DNA of 64,000 bases, taken from positions 130,342 to 194,341 of the forward strand of contig CAZVZX010000002.1 of the NCBI GenBank assembly GCA_964631235.1, read 5' to 3'. The notes under the pieces are model-generated. The model had not been told where the DNA came from. It did not search any database and saw only the letters and a list, made by a program, of their open reading frames with translations. The DNA comes from JARKPK01 sp964631235 (GTDB lineage: Bacteria > Planctomycetota > Planctomycetia > Pirellulales > Thermoguttaceae). The position numbers and the translations under genes were made by a program. Shown piece after piece: positions 37,155 to 48,167 of this stretch. Every line of letters starts with the position of its first letter. The stretch's first letter is position 1.

Positions 37155-37495
37155 TGCTGATTCGTACTAACGACTTAGTGGAAGTGATCGCGGGCGACGA
37201 CCGCGGCACGCGCGCCAAAGTGGTTCGCGTCGATCGGCGCGGCGGACGTGTGGTGGTCGAGGGCGTCAATCGCGTTTACAAGCACGTGCGGCGGAGTCAG
37301 AAGAACCCGCAAGGCGGCCGGTTGTCGCGCGAGATGCCGGTGGATGTCAGCAACGTGCAGTTCGTGTGCGCGAGTTGCGGGAAGAAAACGCGTCTGGGGC
37401 TGCGAATGACGGCGGCCGGGGCGAAAGAGCGGTATTGCCGGAAGTGCGGGGCGAGCAACGGAATCGTTTCTCCGCCGCGCTCGCGGGCGCAATAG
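37154..37495 (+). CDS. rplX: 50S ribosomal protein L24, zinc-ribbon form
   Basis: 113 residues. KOW motif VEVIAGDDRGTRAKVVRVDR, then NRVYKHVRRSQKNPQGG. The C-terminal part has two CxxC pairs (FVCASCGKKTR and YCRKCGAS), a zinc ribbon that many bacterial L24 proteins lack. Confidence 0.96.
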   Translation: MLIRTNDLVEVIAGDDRGTRAKVVRVDRRGGRVVVEGVNRVYKHVRRSQKNPQGGRLSREMPVDVSNVQFVCASCGKKTRLGLRMTAAGAKERYCRKCGASNGIVSPPRSRAQ

Positions 37496-37525
37496 GCCTA
37501 CAGCGAATCGTTGGGAAAAGCGAAT

Positions 37526-38137
37526 ATGTGCGCGAAGCAAGCCAAGGGAAAAAAAGGCGAAGATCAGGCCGTCGAGAACGTCCCGGCTCCGCCGCCGCGG
37601 CTCTGGCAGCGGTACCAAGACGAAGTGCTGCCGGCGCTGGCGAAGCAGTTTGGGCGTCCGAACCGGATGTCGCTTCCCCGATTGGAGAAGATCGTCGTCA
37701 ACATGGGCGTGGGGAAGGCGATCACCGAAAAGAAATACCTGGAAGAAGCCGTCGATGCACTGAAAGTCATTGCCGGTCAGAAGCCGGTGATTACTCGCGG
37801 TCGGAAGTCGATTGCCGGTTTCCACCTGCGCGAAGGGCAGGCGATCGGCTGCAAAGTGACGTTGCGCGGCAGGCGGATGTGGGAGTTCCTCGATCGGCTG
37901 GTTACGCTGGCCTTGCCTCGGGTTCGCGACTTTCGCGGGTTGAACCCGAACGCATTCGACGGAAACGGGAATTACAGCATCGGGCTGACCGAGCAATCCG
38001 TCTTTCCGGAAATCAATCCCGACAAGTACACGCGGGCACAAGGAATGAACGTCACGCTGGTGACCAACTGCGGCAACGACGACGAAGCGCGCGAAATGCT
38101 CAAGCGGTTAGGCGTTCCGATGCGGGCGGCGACGTAG
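37526..38137 (+). CDS. rplE: 50S ribosomal protein L5
   Basis: 203 residues from ATG 37526 (a TTG at 37511 would add five). The first ~25 residues are a Lys/Pro-rich extension; the L5 core follows (LPRLEKIVVNMGVGKAITEK, KAGQKPVITR-like AGQKPVITRGRKSIAGFHLR). It contacts 5S rRNA and the P-site tRNA. Confidence 0.96.
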   Translation: MCAKQAKGKKGEDQAVENVPAPPPRLWQRYQDEVLPALAKQFGRPNRMSLPRLEKIVVNMGVGKAITEKKYLEEAVDALKVIAGQKPVITRGRKSIAGFHLREGQAIGCKVTLRGRRMWEFLDRLVTLALPRVRDFRGLNPNAFDGNGNYSIGLTEQSVFPEINPDKYTRAQGMNVTLVTNCGNDDEAREMLKRLGVPMRAAT

Positions 38138-38303
38138 TTGGTGCGGCGACGCTCGACGCCGGGGGGCGGTTAGCGAGTTTCGGTGGTGCAACCTGTTTTG
38201 GGTGACCAGGGGTGCGGCGCTCCGGAGACCGCCGCGAAGAGTGTGGTGGCGAGCGAAGCCGATGGCCCATTGCGGGCCGGTTTAGACTGGGAAATATAGA
38301 ACG

Positions 38304-38489
38304 ATGGCAAGCAAATCGAAGATTATCAAGGCGCAGCGTCCTCCGAAGTTCAGCACGCGGCTCGTGCGTCGTTGTCGGCTTTGCGGGCGTCCGCGCGCCG
38401 TGTACCGAAAGTTTGGAATTTGCCGCATCTGCTTTCGGAAGCTGGCTGATGACGGGATGATTCCCGGAGTGAAAAAGTCGAGTTGGTAA
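38304..38489 (+). CDS. rpsN: 30S ribosomal protein S14, type Z
   Basis: 61 residues with the four zinc ligands in CRLCGRPRAVYRKFGICRIC. This is the short zinc-binding S14 form. A 166-bp gap separates it from rplE. Confidence 0.96.
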   Translation: MASKSKIIKAQRPPKFSTRLVRRCRLCGRPRAVYRKFGICRICFRKLADDGMIPGVKKSSW

Positions 38490-38676
38490 ACGGCCCGCAG
38501 GCGGCTCGTGCCGTTTTCCGGCGGGCCGTGCGATTCTCGCGGCGTATGCCGTTGGCGGGTGATGTTGAACCTCGGAGTAGTGAATAGTAGCGCCGATCGA
38601 CCGAAGGGCGGTTTTTCCGGCAGAGTAGCCGGGCAACCGCGGCAAACCGAGGACGGATAAAGGGATCTGACGAACC

Positions 38677-39072
38677 ATGATGACCGACCCCATCGCCGAC
38701 ATGTTGACCCGCATTCGCAACGCGGTCCGCGTCGAACGGCCGCACGTCGAATTGCCGCTCAGCAAGGTCAAACGCGGTCTGGCGGAAGTTCTGAAGCGAG
38801 AGGGCTATATTTGGGACTGGGAGGAAGTCGCCGGCAGTCCGGTGAACATCCTTCGTTTGTACCTGAAATACGGTCCCAATGGCGAACGGGTGATCCGCCG
38901 CATTCGTCGCGTGAGCACGCCGGGCCGCAGAGTGTACAGCGGGGCCGCGGATCTGAAGCCCGTGCTGGGCGGACTGGGAATTCGCATCCTGAGCACCAGT
39001 CGGGGCGTGGTCAGCGACCGCGAGGCGCGGCAGCGGCGGCTCGGCGGTGAAGTGCTGTGCGAGGTATGGTAG
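38677..39072 (+). CDS. rpsH: 30S ribosomal protein S8
   Basis: 131 residues: MTDPIADMLTRIRNAVRVER and C-terminal ILSTSRGVVSDREARQRRLG. A second ATG one codon in is equally possible. In enterobacteria S8 is the spc-operon repressor. Confidence 0.97.
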   Translation: MMTDPIADMLTRIRNAVRVERPHVELPLSKVKRGLAEVLKREGYIWDWEEVAGSPVNILRLYLKYGPNGERVIRRIRRVSTPGRRVYSGAADLKPVLGGLGIRILSTSRGVVSDREARQRRLGGEVLCEVW

Positions 39073-39223
39073 TCTTCCGCTGCGGCCGTGTTGGCCGCCG
39101 ACGGGTGGAAACAATTAGCCAATCGAGCCGGAGTAACGGGATCAAGCGACGGACCGACGATCAAGGGGTGCGTGCGACGGTCGGTTGTCGGCGCAATAGG
39201 GCGATGAAAGGCAGTGATAGATC

Positions 39224-39769
39224 ATGTCTCGACTAGGAAAGAAACCCGTCGCCGTCCCCGACGGTGTCAAGGTGCAAATTAACGGTTCGGTCGTGACGGT
39301 CGAGGGACCCAAGGGCAAGTTGTCTTGGGAGCATCGGCCTGAGGTTTCGGTAGCGTATGATGCCGAAACGAAAAGCCTGCTCGTCGGCCGCAAGAACGAC
39401 GATCGGTTGAGTAAATCGCTGCACGGTTTAACCCGCGCGATACTGGCGAACATGGTGCGGGGCGTTCGCGAAGGGTACGAACGCCGATTGGAAATCCAAG
39501 GCGTCGGATATTTGGCCGCGGTGCTCGGCAACGTTTTGCAGTTGCGCGTGGGCTATGCCAACGAGCTACAGGTGCCGATTCCCGAGGGGATCAAAGTAGC
39601 CGTGCCGGATCAGCAGCACATCGTTATTACGGGAGTGGACAAACAACTGGTCGGTCAGTTTGCGGCGGATGTTCGCGCATTGCGGAAGCCCGAGCCCTAT
39701 AAGGGCAAAGGGATTCGGTACATGGGCGAGGCCGTTCGGCGGAAACAGGGCAAGGCGATGGTCAAGTAG
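39224..39769 (+). CDS. rplF: 50S ribosomal protein L6
   Basis: 181 residues: MSRLGKKPVAVPDGVKVQIN, MVRGVREGYERRLEIQGVGY and KPEPYKGKGIRYMGEAVRRK. Normal two-domain L6. A 317-bp gap without a visible gene follows. Confidence 0.97.
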   Translation: MSRLGKKPVAVPDGVKVQINGSVVTVEGPKGKLSWEHRPEVSVAYDAETKSLLVGRKNDDRLSKSLHGLTRAILANMVRGVREGYERRLEIQGVGYLAAVLGNVLQLRVGYANELQVPIPEGIKVAVPDQQHIVITGVDKQLVGQFAADVRALRKPEPYKGKGIRYMGEAVRRKQGKAMVK

Positions 39770-40086
39770 GCGGCGATGGTCGAATAGGGCGAGCCGGCCG
39801 ATGGAAGATCCTTGCCGCGGCGTCTTCCGCAAGTGGCAAGACGGTGAATAGCGGCGGGGTTGGAGTGCGGAAGGGGCCGGATCGCTTTGCCGCGATAGGT
39901 TCGCAACGGCCCGCAAAGAACGGTGAGAAGAACATTCGGAAGAGGGGATTGCGATTAGGACGGGCGATTTCCTCGATCGCCCGTTTGGTCGTGCCCGCGG
40001 CCTCTTGGTCCACGATTAGGACTGGTTTTTGAATTGTCCGGCGGATGGCAATCGTCGGGCGGAGCGAGTAGCGGAAGGGATCAGCG
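39770..40086. other. Long gap rplF-rplR
   Basis: 317 bp in a place where most bacteria have under 30 bp. No gene, repeat copy or clear promoter was seen. Confidence 0.5.
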
Positions 40087-40455
40087 GTGCAACACGGCAA
40101 GCAAATCTATCGTCAACGAAAGCGTCGCGGCTTTCGAGTGCGCAATAAGTTGAAGAAGCACGCGGTTCGACCGCGGTTGTGCGTCCATCGCAGCCACAAG
40201 CATATTGCCGTACAGGTCATCGACGATGTCCATGGCCGCACGTTGGTCGCGGCAAGCACTTTGGAAAAGGCGATCAAGGCCGAGGTTCCCTATGGCGGGA
40301 ATAAGAAAGCGGCAGCGATCGTCGGCAAGGCGATTGCCGAGCGGGCCTTGGCCGCTGGGGTAAAGGAAGTGGTGTTCGACCGGCGCGAGTACAAGTATCA
40401 TGGGCGAGTGGCGGCACTGGCGCAAGCGGCTCGCGAGGCGGGCTTGGTGTTCTAA
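40087..40455 (+). CDS. rplR: 50S ribosomal protein L18
   Basis: 122 residues from a GTG start: KHAVRPRLCVHRSHKHIAVQ, VGKAIAERALAAGVKEVVFD and HGRVAALAQAAREAGLVF. It binds 5S rRNA. Confidence 0.96.
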   Translation: MQHGKQIYRQRKRRGFRVRNKLKKHAVRPRLCVHRSHKHIAVQVIDDVHGRTLVAASTLEKAIKAEVPYGGNKKAAAIVGKAIAERALAAGVKEVVFDRREYKYHGRVAALAQAAREAGLVF

Positions 40456-40846
40456 AGCTCGCACGCGCGACAGTTGGCGACGGGGTTGACCTTTGGCGGG
40501 AAATGAGGGGTGATTTCGGCTCGATGGCTCCTTTGCATGGGCGGAAACGAGCTTGGTCCGCGACGGAGGCGTTGTCCGTCGAGCGGTGAATGAAGTTGGG
40601 CGAGGAGTTCGCCCCTGGCGTCCGGCGGATGAGCCTGTGACCTTGTCGGTGGCGTGCTGGATCGGGACGAAGAGCAACTGCGGCGCGGGGCTGTGGATTC
40701 GATGAGGGCCGAACGAAGCTTAGTCCGCTTTTGAGACGGCTCGTTCGGAATGAACCGTGGTGTGTGATTAGGCAACGACTCGGGGCGCCGAGGGCGTCTT
40801 GAGGGCGAAGACGACTCGACAGACGAAAAGCAAGCGGTCAACGCGT
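40456..40846. other. Long gap rplR-rpsE
   Basis: About 390 bp with no supported gene. The rpsE frame is open back to a TTG at 40799, so the last ~50 bp may be coding. Confidence 0.45.
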
Positions 40847-41332
40847 ATGGTGACAGAATCAACTCGAGGCGAACTGCGAGAAAAGACCATTAAGGTCCGT
40901 CGCTGTGCTGCGGTGGTCAAGGGTGGCCGCCGTTTCAGTTTCACGGCGTTGGTGGTCGTCGGCGATGGCCACGGCCGTGTCGGCTGCGGATACGGCAAAG
41001 CGAATGAAGTGCCGCCGGCCGTGGAAAAGGCGCAAAAAGACGCCATGCGCAACATGGTGCCGATTCCCATCGAAGGCACGTCGATCGCCCATCCGGTCGA
41101 AGCGCGGTATGGGGCGGCTCACGTGCGGTTGATGCCGGCCAATCCGGGGACAGGCGTGATCGCGGGCGATGCAGTTCGGGCCGTGTGCGAGTGTGCGGGC
41201 ATCAGCGACATCTTGACGAAGAGTTTCGGCTCGAACAATCCGACCAACTTGGTCCGGGCGACGATTTTGGCTTTGCAGAGCTTGCGCGGGCAGAGCGAGG
41301 TCGAACGGCTGCGGGGAGTATCGCTGTCATGA
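40847..41332 (+). CDS. rpsE: 30S ribosomal protein S5
   Basis: 161 residues from ATG 40847. REKTIKVRRCAAVVKGGRRF, FTALVVVGDGHGRVGCGYGK and KSFGSNNPTNLVRATILALQ are diagnostic. A TTG 16 codons upstream would add a basic extension (MRAKTTRQTKSKRSTR), which is possible. It overlaps rplO as ATGA; rpmD, normally between them, is absent. Confidence 0.96.
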   Translation: MVTESTRGELREKTIKVRRCAAVVKGGRRFSFTALVVVGDGHGRVGCGYGKANEVPPAVEKAQKDAMRNMVPIPIEGTSIAHPVEARYGAAHVRLMPANPGTGVIAGDAVRAVCECAGISDILTKSFGSNNPTNLVRATILALQSLRGQSEVERLRGVSLS

Positions 41333-41826
41333 ATTTGAATGATGTTCATCGAGGGGTCGTCAAACACAAAGCGCGGAAGCGTTTGGGTCGCGGTCCCGGT
41401 TCGGGGCAGGGTAAGACGGCCGGTCGCGGCAGTAAGGGCCAATGGTCTCGCAGCGGCGCTTCGTTGTCGAAGCTGTTCGAGGGCGGACAAATGCCGCTGG
41501 CGCGCCGGATTCCGAAACGCGGTTTCAACAATCCCTTTGCGCCGACGGTGGCGGTCGTCAATTTGGCGCAGCTCGAACGCCATTTTTCGGACGGGCAAGA
41601 GGTCAATTTGGACACCTTGCGAAGCTGCAATTTGGCCAAGGGAAGGTTCGATGAATTGAAGATCCTCGGTGAAGGCCAGTTGACGAAACGGCTCAAAGTG
41701 GCCGCCCACCGGTTTAGCAAAACGGCATTGGAGAAGATTCAGCAGGCTGGGGGCGAGGCGATCGTGCTGCCAGGCAAGAAGCCCGTGCCCAGGAACAAAA
41801 TGAAGGCCGCCAAACAGGGATCGTAG
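41329..41826 (+). CDS. rplO: 50S ribosomal protein L15
   Basis: 165 residues: GRGPGSGQGKTAGRGSKGQW and GGQMPLARRIPKRGFNNPF. The ATG overlaps the rpsE stop, so the pair is translationally coupled. Confidence 0.97.
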   Translation: MNLNDVHRGVVKHKARKRLGRGPGSGQGKTAGRGSKGQWSRSGASLSKLFEGGQMPLARRIPKRGFNNPFAPTVAVVNLAQLERHFSDGQEVNLDTLRSCNLAKGRFDELKILGEGQLTKRLKVAAHRFSKTALEKIQQAGGEAIVLPGKKPVPRNKMKAAKQGS

Positions 41827-41926
41827 CCAGCGGCCGGCCGAAAGCGCTCGGCGAAAGCGATTTGCCGGGGCGTTATACGGACCGTTGCCGCGCCGGCTGT
41901 CCATTTGAAGACGGACGGAGCGAGCC

Positions 41927-43261
<1,335 letters not shown>

Positions 43262-43480
43262 TTTGGTCGTTGCCGGCGGTGGTCGGCGGGGCCTTCCGGC
43301 GACGTGCGCGACAATGCAGCGATGACGTTGAGTCGATCATCGGGCTAGGTTGCGCAATGCCGGCGAAAGGCGCCGGTGAGGCCGAGGGGCGCACGATCGT
43401 CCGGTGGCGGCAGCAGCAACGCCCTTCGTCGCGGTTGGATAGCAAAAAAAGAGCGTTTTGCGAGCATGGGGAGCTGAGCG

Positions 43481-44038
43481 ATGCGGATGGTTTTTATTGG
43501 TCCGCCGGGGGCTGGCAAGGGCACGCAGGCCGAACGGCTGATTGCCGCCCATAAGCTGGCGCACCTTTCCACTGGCGACATGTTGAGGGCCGCACGCGAC
43601 GCGAAGACCCCTCTGGGCCTGAAGGCCGACGAGTACATGTCGGCCGGGGCCCTGGTTCCCGACGCGATTATCATCGATTTGATTTCCGAGCGGCTCAAGC
43701 AGCCTGACTGTCGCGGTGGATACCTGCTCGACGGTTTTCCGCGGACGATTGCCCAGGCCGAGGCGCTCGATGCCATGTTGGCCGCCGCGGGTACGCCGTT
43801 GGATGTCGTTTTGGAGCTGGCGGTGCCCGAAGAGGAACTGTTCCGTCGTTTGGCGGGGCGGGGACGTGCGGACGACAATCCCGAGGTCATTCGTCAGCGG
43901 TTGGTGGCATATCGCAATCAGACGGCCCCATTGCTCGATTATTATCGCAACAAGGGGCTTTTGAAATCCGTCGATGGTTTGGGGACGGTAGAGGAGATTT
44001 TCGAACGCATCGAGGCCGCCTTGGCGACGGTTCGGTAG
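43481..44038 (+). CDS. adk: Adenylate kinase, short-lid type
   Basis: 185 residues. P-loop FIGPPGAGKGTQAERL, LSTGDMLRAA, and DGFPRTIAQAEALDAML are intact. The lid is short (GRGRADDNPEVIRQRL), without zinc cysteines. It catalyses ATP + AMP to 2 ADP. It lies between secY and map as in many bacteria. Confidence 0.97.
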   Translation: MRMVFIGPPGAGKGTQAERLIAAHKLAHLSTGDMLRAARDAKTPLGLKADEYMSAGALVPDAIIIDLISERLKQPDCRGGYLLDGFPRTIAQAEALDAMLAAAGTPLDVVLELAVPEEELFRRLAGRGRADDNPEVIRQRLVAYRNQTAPLLDYYRNKGLLKSVDGLGTVEEIFERIEAALATVR

Positions 44039-44058
44039 GTTGCAGGGGAGCTGGAGGA

Positions 44059-44856
44059 GTGGAAACCCTCAAATCGCGCCGTGAAATCGCCGAGATGCGC
44101 AAGGCCGGGTTGTTGGTTTGGCAGGCGCATCAGTTGGTGGGCGCGATGATCCGGCCCGGTGTGACGACTGCGGAGCTGAACGCCGCGGTGGAAGAGTTTT
44201 TCGCGCGTCAGGGGGCGGAGACGCTGTTCAAGAACTACCCGAATCCCGATGGGGATGGCCCGCCGTTTCCCGCGGCTTGTTGTATTTCGATCAACGAGCA
44301 AGTCGTGCATGGCATTCCCGGGCCGCGCAAGTTGAAAGAAGGCGACATCGTCAAAGTGGACACCGGGTGCCGCTACCACGGCTGGTGCGGCGATGCGGCG
44401 GCAACCTATGCCGTGGGCAAGGTTTCTCCGGAAATTCGTCAACTGATTGATACAACGCGAGGCGTGCTTGCCCTGGCTGTTGAACTGATGGGCCGGTGTT
44501 CGTGGTGGCGCGATGTCGCAACCGAAATGGAGGCGTATGTCAAACGGGCGGGATTTTCCAGTGTCGTGAAGTACGTTGGACACGGAATCGGCCGCGAGAT
44601 GCACGAAGACCCGCAGGTGCCGAATTTTTGCGATCGCAAGACGCGATTGACTGGCGGGTTCCGCCTGTCGCCCGGGTTGGTGATCGCCGTCGAACCGATG
44701 GTGAACATGGGCAGCGCTCGCGTTCAACGGTTGGCGGATACGTGGACGGTGGCGACCTGCGACGGAAAGCCAAGTGCCCATTTCGAACACACGATCGCGT
44801 TGACGGACGATGGGCCGGTGCTGTTGACCGGCGGACCGAACGGTGAAACGTGGTGA
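44059..44856 (+). CDS. map: Methionine aminopeptidase, type I
   Basis: 265 residues from a GTG (METLKSRREIAEMRKAGLLV) with GGAGCTGGAGGAG upstream. Metal ligands are visible: Asp in VKVDTGCRYHGWCGDAAAT (both), His in GHGIGREMHEDPQVPN, Glu in AVEPMVNMGS and Glu in HFEHTIAL. It removes the N-terminal Met from nascent proteins. infA, often next, is not found. Confidence 0.96.
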   Translation: METLKSRREIAEMRKAGLLVWQAHQLVGAMIRPGVTTAELNAAVEEFFARQGAETLFKNYPNPDGDGPPFPAACCISINEQVVHGIPGPRKLKEGDIVKVDTGCRYHGWCGDAAATYAVGKVSPEIRQLIDTTRGVLALAVELMGRCSWWRDVATEMEAYVKRAGFSSVVKYVGHGIGREMHEDPQVPNFCDRKTRLTGGFRLSPGLVIAVEPMVNMGSARVQRLADTWTVATCDGKPSAHFEHTIALTDDGPVLLTGGPNGETW

Positions 44857-45213
44857 TGTTATTCGGGCCGAAGCGGCGAGCCGAGATCGCGTTTCGCTGA
44901 CGAGCCCGAGGCGTTTTCGGTCGAGCTGTTCTCGGTAGAACGGGCCGATCGAGGCGAAGGTGTGAAACGAGTCGATTGAGGGATAAAAAGGCTTAACCGC
45001 CCCTTGCGATGCTGGGAGGCAACGCCTTATACTGTAGTGTTCTACACCTCGGCCGATCGGTTGCCGCCTGGAAAGTGCAGGCGGAGAGGCAACGCCGATG
45101 CGGCGATATGCCGGCGCCGGGGATAGTTGGAAAGCGGGTGAGGCGCCCGGTGCGCTGAGCCTGCGGGTCCGTCGCGGCGCGTCGGTTGACGCGGTGAGAC
45201 CGGAGAGAGAGCG
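44857..45213. other. Gap map-rpmJ where infA is often found
   Basis: 357 bp with no frame resembling initiation factor IF-1 (expected ~72 residues). Nothing else supported. Confidence 0.5.
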
Positions 45214-45327
45214 ATGAAGGTTCGAGCAAGCGTGAAGCGAATTTGCGAACATTGCAAGATCGTGCGTCGTCGCGGCGTGGTGTTCGTGGTCTGCACGAAT
45301 CCGCGCCACAAGCAGCGCCAGGGCTAG
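45214..45327 (+). CDS. rpmJ: 50S ribosomal protein L36
   Basis: 37 residues: MKVRASVKRICEHCKIVRRR, then GVVFVVCTNPRHKQRQG. The zinc ligands Cys11, Cys14, Cys27 and His32 are present. ATG 45214 follows GGAGAGAG. Only 26 bp separate it from rpsM. Confidence 0.96.
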   Translation: MKVRASVKRICEHCKIVRRRGVVFVVCTNPRHKQRQG

Positions 45328-45353
45328 CACGCGAAGCGAGGAGTTGCAGGAAG

Positions 45354-45737
45354 ATGCCGCGTCTTTTGGGTGTTGATATTCCGGGCGATCGGCCGACGGT
45401 CATCTCGCTCACCTATTTGTACGGGGTCGGGCCGCGCATTGCCCGCGAGCTGTGCCACAAGGCCGGCGTCAATCCGCAGCAGCGGGCGCGCGAGTTGCGC
45501 GAAGACGAATTGGCGCGCTTGGCGGCACTGCTCGACAAAGACTATGTTGTCGAGGGGCAGTTGCGCCGTCAGGTGAATCAGAATATTGCGCGGTTGAAGG
45601 ATATCGCGTGTTATCGAGGGATCCGTCATCGTCGCGGACTGCCGGTTCGGGGGCAGCGCACGCGGACCAATGCGCGGACGCGCAAGGGGCCGAAGAAGAC
45701 GGTGGCCGGCAAGAAGGGGGTCAAGGATCTCCGGTAG
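45354..45737 (+). CDS. rpsM: 30S ribosomal protein S13
   Basis: 127 residues from ATG 45354 (MPRLLGVDIPGDRPTVISLT). TYLYGVGPRIARELCHKAGV and CYRGIRHRRGLPVRGQRTRT are diagnostic, with the usual basic C-terminal tail. Confidence 0.97.
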   Translation: MPRLLGVDIPGDRPTVISLTYLYGVGPRIARELCHKAGVNPQQRARELREDELARLAALLDKDYVVEGQLRRQVNQNIARLKDIACYRGIRHRRGLPVRGQRTRTNARTRKGPKKTVAGKKGVKDLR

Positions 45738-45854
45738 CGGCGGCCGAGGAACTCTTTCTCCCGGTTGCCGGAAGGCGACGTGCCGGGTGATGGGCACGCG
45801 GGCCGCGTAAGCTGCGAGGTTGGAACAAGGCAAGGCCATTTTGGAGTTTTCAGC

Positions 45855-46235
45855 GTGGCGAAGGCAAAGCGCAAGAAGGTTCGTCGCAACGTATCGGTGG
45901 GCATCGCTTTTATCAAAGCGACGTTCAATAACACGCTGGTGACGATTACCGACACGAAGGGCGAGACGATTTGTTGGGCCAGCGCGGGAACGAGCGGCTT
46001 CAAGGGGAGCCGTAAGAGCACGCCGTTCGCCGGACAACTGGCGGCTCAGCAAGCGGCGGAAAAGGCAATGAAGTTCGGGATGCGCGAGGTGGACGTAAAG
46101 GTGAAGGGCCCCGGCAGCGGCCGCGAAAGCGCGATCACGGCATTGCAGTCGGCCGGCTTGAAGATCAAGTCGATCGAAGACATCACCCCGCTGCCTCACA
46201 ATGGCTGCCGTCCGAAAAAGCGCCGTCGCGTGTAA
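45855..46235 (+). CDS. rpsK: 30S ribosomal protein S11
   Basis: 126 residues from GTG 45855 (MAKAKRKKVRRNVSVGIAFI). TFNNTLVTITDTKGETICWA and C-terminal PHNGCRPKKRRRV match S11. The frame is open upstream, but the extra residues do not match the family. Confidence 0.96.
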   Translation: MAKAKRKKVRRNVSVGIAFIKATFNNTLVTITDTKGETICWASAGTSGFKGSRKSTPFAGQLAAQQAAEKAMKFGMREVDVKVKGPGSGRESAITALQSAGLKIKSIEDITPLPHNGCRPKKRRRV

Positions 46236-46317
46236 TTGCCCGAGGCGGAGTGAGTTTGCCCGCCGCGAGTGAATTGAGGTCATCGAACGAGTCGATTGAG
46301 CGAGAGAGTAATCAGGT

Positions 46318-46944
46318 ATGGCACGAATCAGTTCGCCCGTGTGCCGCTTGTGCCGCCGTGCCGGGCAAAAGCTGTTTCTCAAGGGAACTCGGTGCGATAC
46401 GCCCAAGTGCGCGTTCGAGCGCCGCGATGCCGCCCCCGGTATGGCCGGTGGTCGCAAAGGGAAGCAAACCGACTACGGGCTGCACCTTCGGGAAAAGCAG
46501 AAGGTGAAGCAGTGGTACGGTGTTCTGGAACGTCAGTTCCGGCGCATCTTTCGCGAAGCGGAGCGCAGCAAAGGCAACACCGGCGAAATGTTGTTGGTTC
46601 TGCTGGAACGCCGGCTTGATAATATCGTTTTCCGCTTGGGGTTCGGACAATCGCGGGCCCAGGCGCGGATGATGGTGACGCACGGGCATATCACGGTCAA
46701 CGGCCGGCGAGCCGACATCCCCAGCATGCTGCTTCGGCCCGGCGACGTCGTTCGCGTTAAGGGCCGCTCGAAAAGCCTTCAGTTGGCGAAGGCCAGTTTG
46801 GAGAGCGTGTCGCGCGACGTTCCCGACTATTTGAACCGGGTTGACGGCGACGTTCCCGAGGGCCGAGTCGTTCGGTTGCCCGAAGCAGCGGATGCGGGCG
46901 TGCCGGTGCAAACCAATCTGATTGTCGAGTTGCTGTCGAAGTAG
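46318..46944 (+). CDS. rpsD: 30S ribosomal protein S4
   Basis: 208 residues. The N-terminal Cys-containing segment CRLCRRAGQKLFLKGTRCDT suggests the zinc-binding form. The S4 RNA-binding domain is RRLDNIVFRLGFGQSRAQAR. In enterobacteria S4 represses the alpha operon. Confidence 0.97.
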   Translation: MARISSPVCRLCRRAGQKLFLKGTRCDTPKCAFERRDAAPGMAGGRKGKQTDYGLHLREKQKVKQWYGVLERQFRRIFREAERSKGNTGEMLLVLLERRLDNIVFRLGFGQSRAQARMMVTHGHITVNGRRADIPSMLLRPGDVVRVKGRSKSLQLAKASLESVSRDVPDYLNRVDGDVPEGRVVRLPEAADAGVPVQTNLIVELLSK

Positions 46945-47166
46945 AGGTATTCCGTTTGCTTGCCGTCCGAGGGATTCGTGCTTCGTTTTCGAGCGTGTTC
47001 GCGGAAGACGGGGCAGGAGGCCCAGGGACGGGTCGATCGGCGGCGGGCGCTTGCAGCTTGATACCGAGAGTCGATCGATGCCGCGGTTTTCGGGCGTTGC
47101 CGGAAGGCAGCGTCTGAACGAAACCGCGGCTGTTCCTGCCGCTCGTTTCATGTTTGGAGTAACGCC

Positions 47167-48165
47167 ATGCGAATTCGTTGGCGCGGACTTGAACTGCCCA
47201 GCCGTGTCGTCTGTGATCGTGCCACGCTAACGCCGACTTACGGGAAGTTCGTCGCCGAGCCGTTCGAGCGAGGGTTCGGCACCACGATCGGCAACAGCCT
47301 GCGGCGGGTACTGCTTTCGAGTCTGGAAGGCAGCGCGGTCACGCAGGTGCGGTTGCACGGGGCCTTGCACGAGTTCGCCACGCTGCCCGGCGTGGTCGAG
47401 GACGTGACCGACATCGTGTTGAACATCAAGTCGTTGGTGGTGAAGAAGCACACCGATCAAACCCGAGTGCTTCGCATCGAGAAGAACACCCGCGGCGTTG
47501 TAACCGGGGCCGATGTTCTCACGGACGATCAGGTCGATGTGATCAACAAGGATTTGGTGATCGCCACGTTGACCGATGACGTGCCGTTCATGATGGAGAT
47601 GGTTGTTGAAAACGGCCGCGGTTACGTCCCGGCGCACGAGCATACGCCGCAGGCCCAAGAGATCGGCATCATCCCGGTCGATGCGGCCTTCAGTCCGGTG
47701 GTCCGCGTGCGCTATGAGGTGGAAGAGACTCGCGTCGGTCAGAAGACGAATTATGACCGGTTGACGATGGAAATTTGGACCAACGGTTCCGTTTCTCCGG
47801 AAATGGCGTTGGTCGAATCGGCGAAGATTTTGCGGAAGCACCTCAATCCGTTCGTTCAGTACAACGAACTGGGGCCGGCGGTGCATGTCGATGCCCGAGG
47901 CGGTTCGACCGGTTCGCTCGATCCGGCGTTGGAGGCGAAGTTGGCAATGTCGATTGCCGAGTTGAATCTGTCGGTGCGGGCGAGCAACTGCTTGGAGTCG
48001 GAAAGCATTTCGACGGTGCGAGAACTCGTGCAACGCACCGAGGATCAACTGCTGTCGGTGAGGAATTTCGGCGAAACAACCCTCAACGAGGTGCGGGAGA
48101 AGTTGGCGGAGTTGGGCCTCCGGCTGGGGATGCGGCTGCCGCCTCAGCCCGCGGGAGTGTTTTAG
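47167..48165 (+). CDS. rpoA: RNA polymerase alpha subunit
   Basis: 332 residues. The N-terminal dimerisation domain has EPFERGFGTTIGNSLRRVLL and LEGSAVTQVRLHGALHEFAT. The C-terminal DNA/activator-binding domain is present (SVRASNCLESESISTVRELV, LLSVRNFGETTLNEVREKL). Length is normal. A family B repeat begins two bases after its stop. Confidence 0.98.
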   Translation: MRIRWRGLELPSRVVCDRATLTPTYGKFVAEPFERGFGTTIGNSLRRVLLSSLEGSAVTQVRLHGALHEFATLPGVVEDVTDIVLNIKSLVVKKHTDQTRVLRIEKNTRGVVTGADVLTDDQVDVINKDLVIATLTDDVPFMMEMVVENGRGYVPAHEHTPQAQEIGIIPVDAAFSPVVRVRYEVEETRVGQKTNYDRLTMEIWTNGSVSPEMALVESAKILRKHLNPFVQYNELGPAVHVDARGGSTGSLDPALEAKLAMSIAELNLSVRASNCLESESISTVRELVQRTEDQLLSVRNFGETTLNEVREKLAELGLRLGMRLPPQPAGVF

Positions 48166-48167
48166 CG

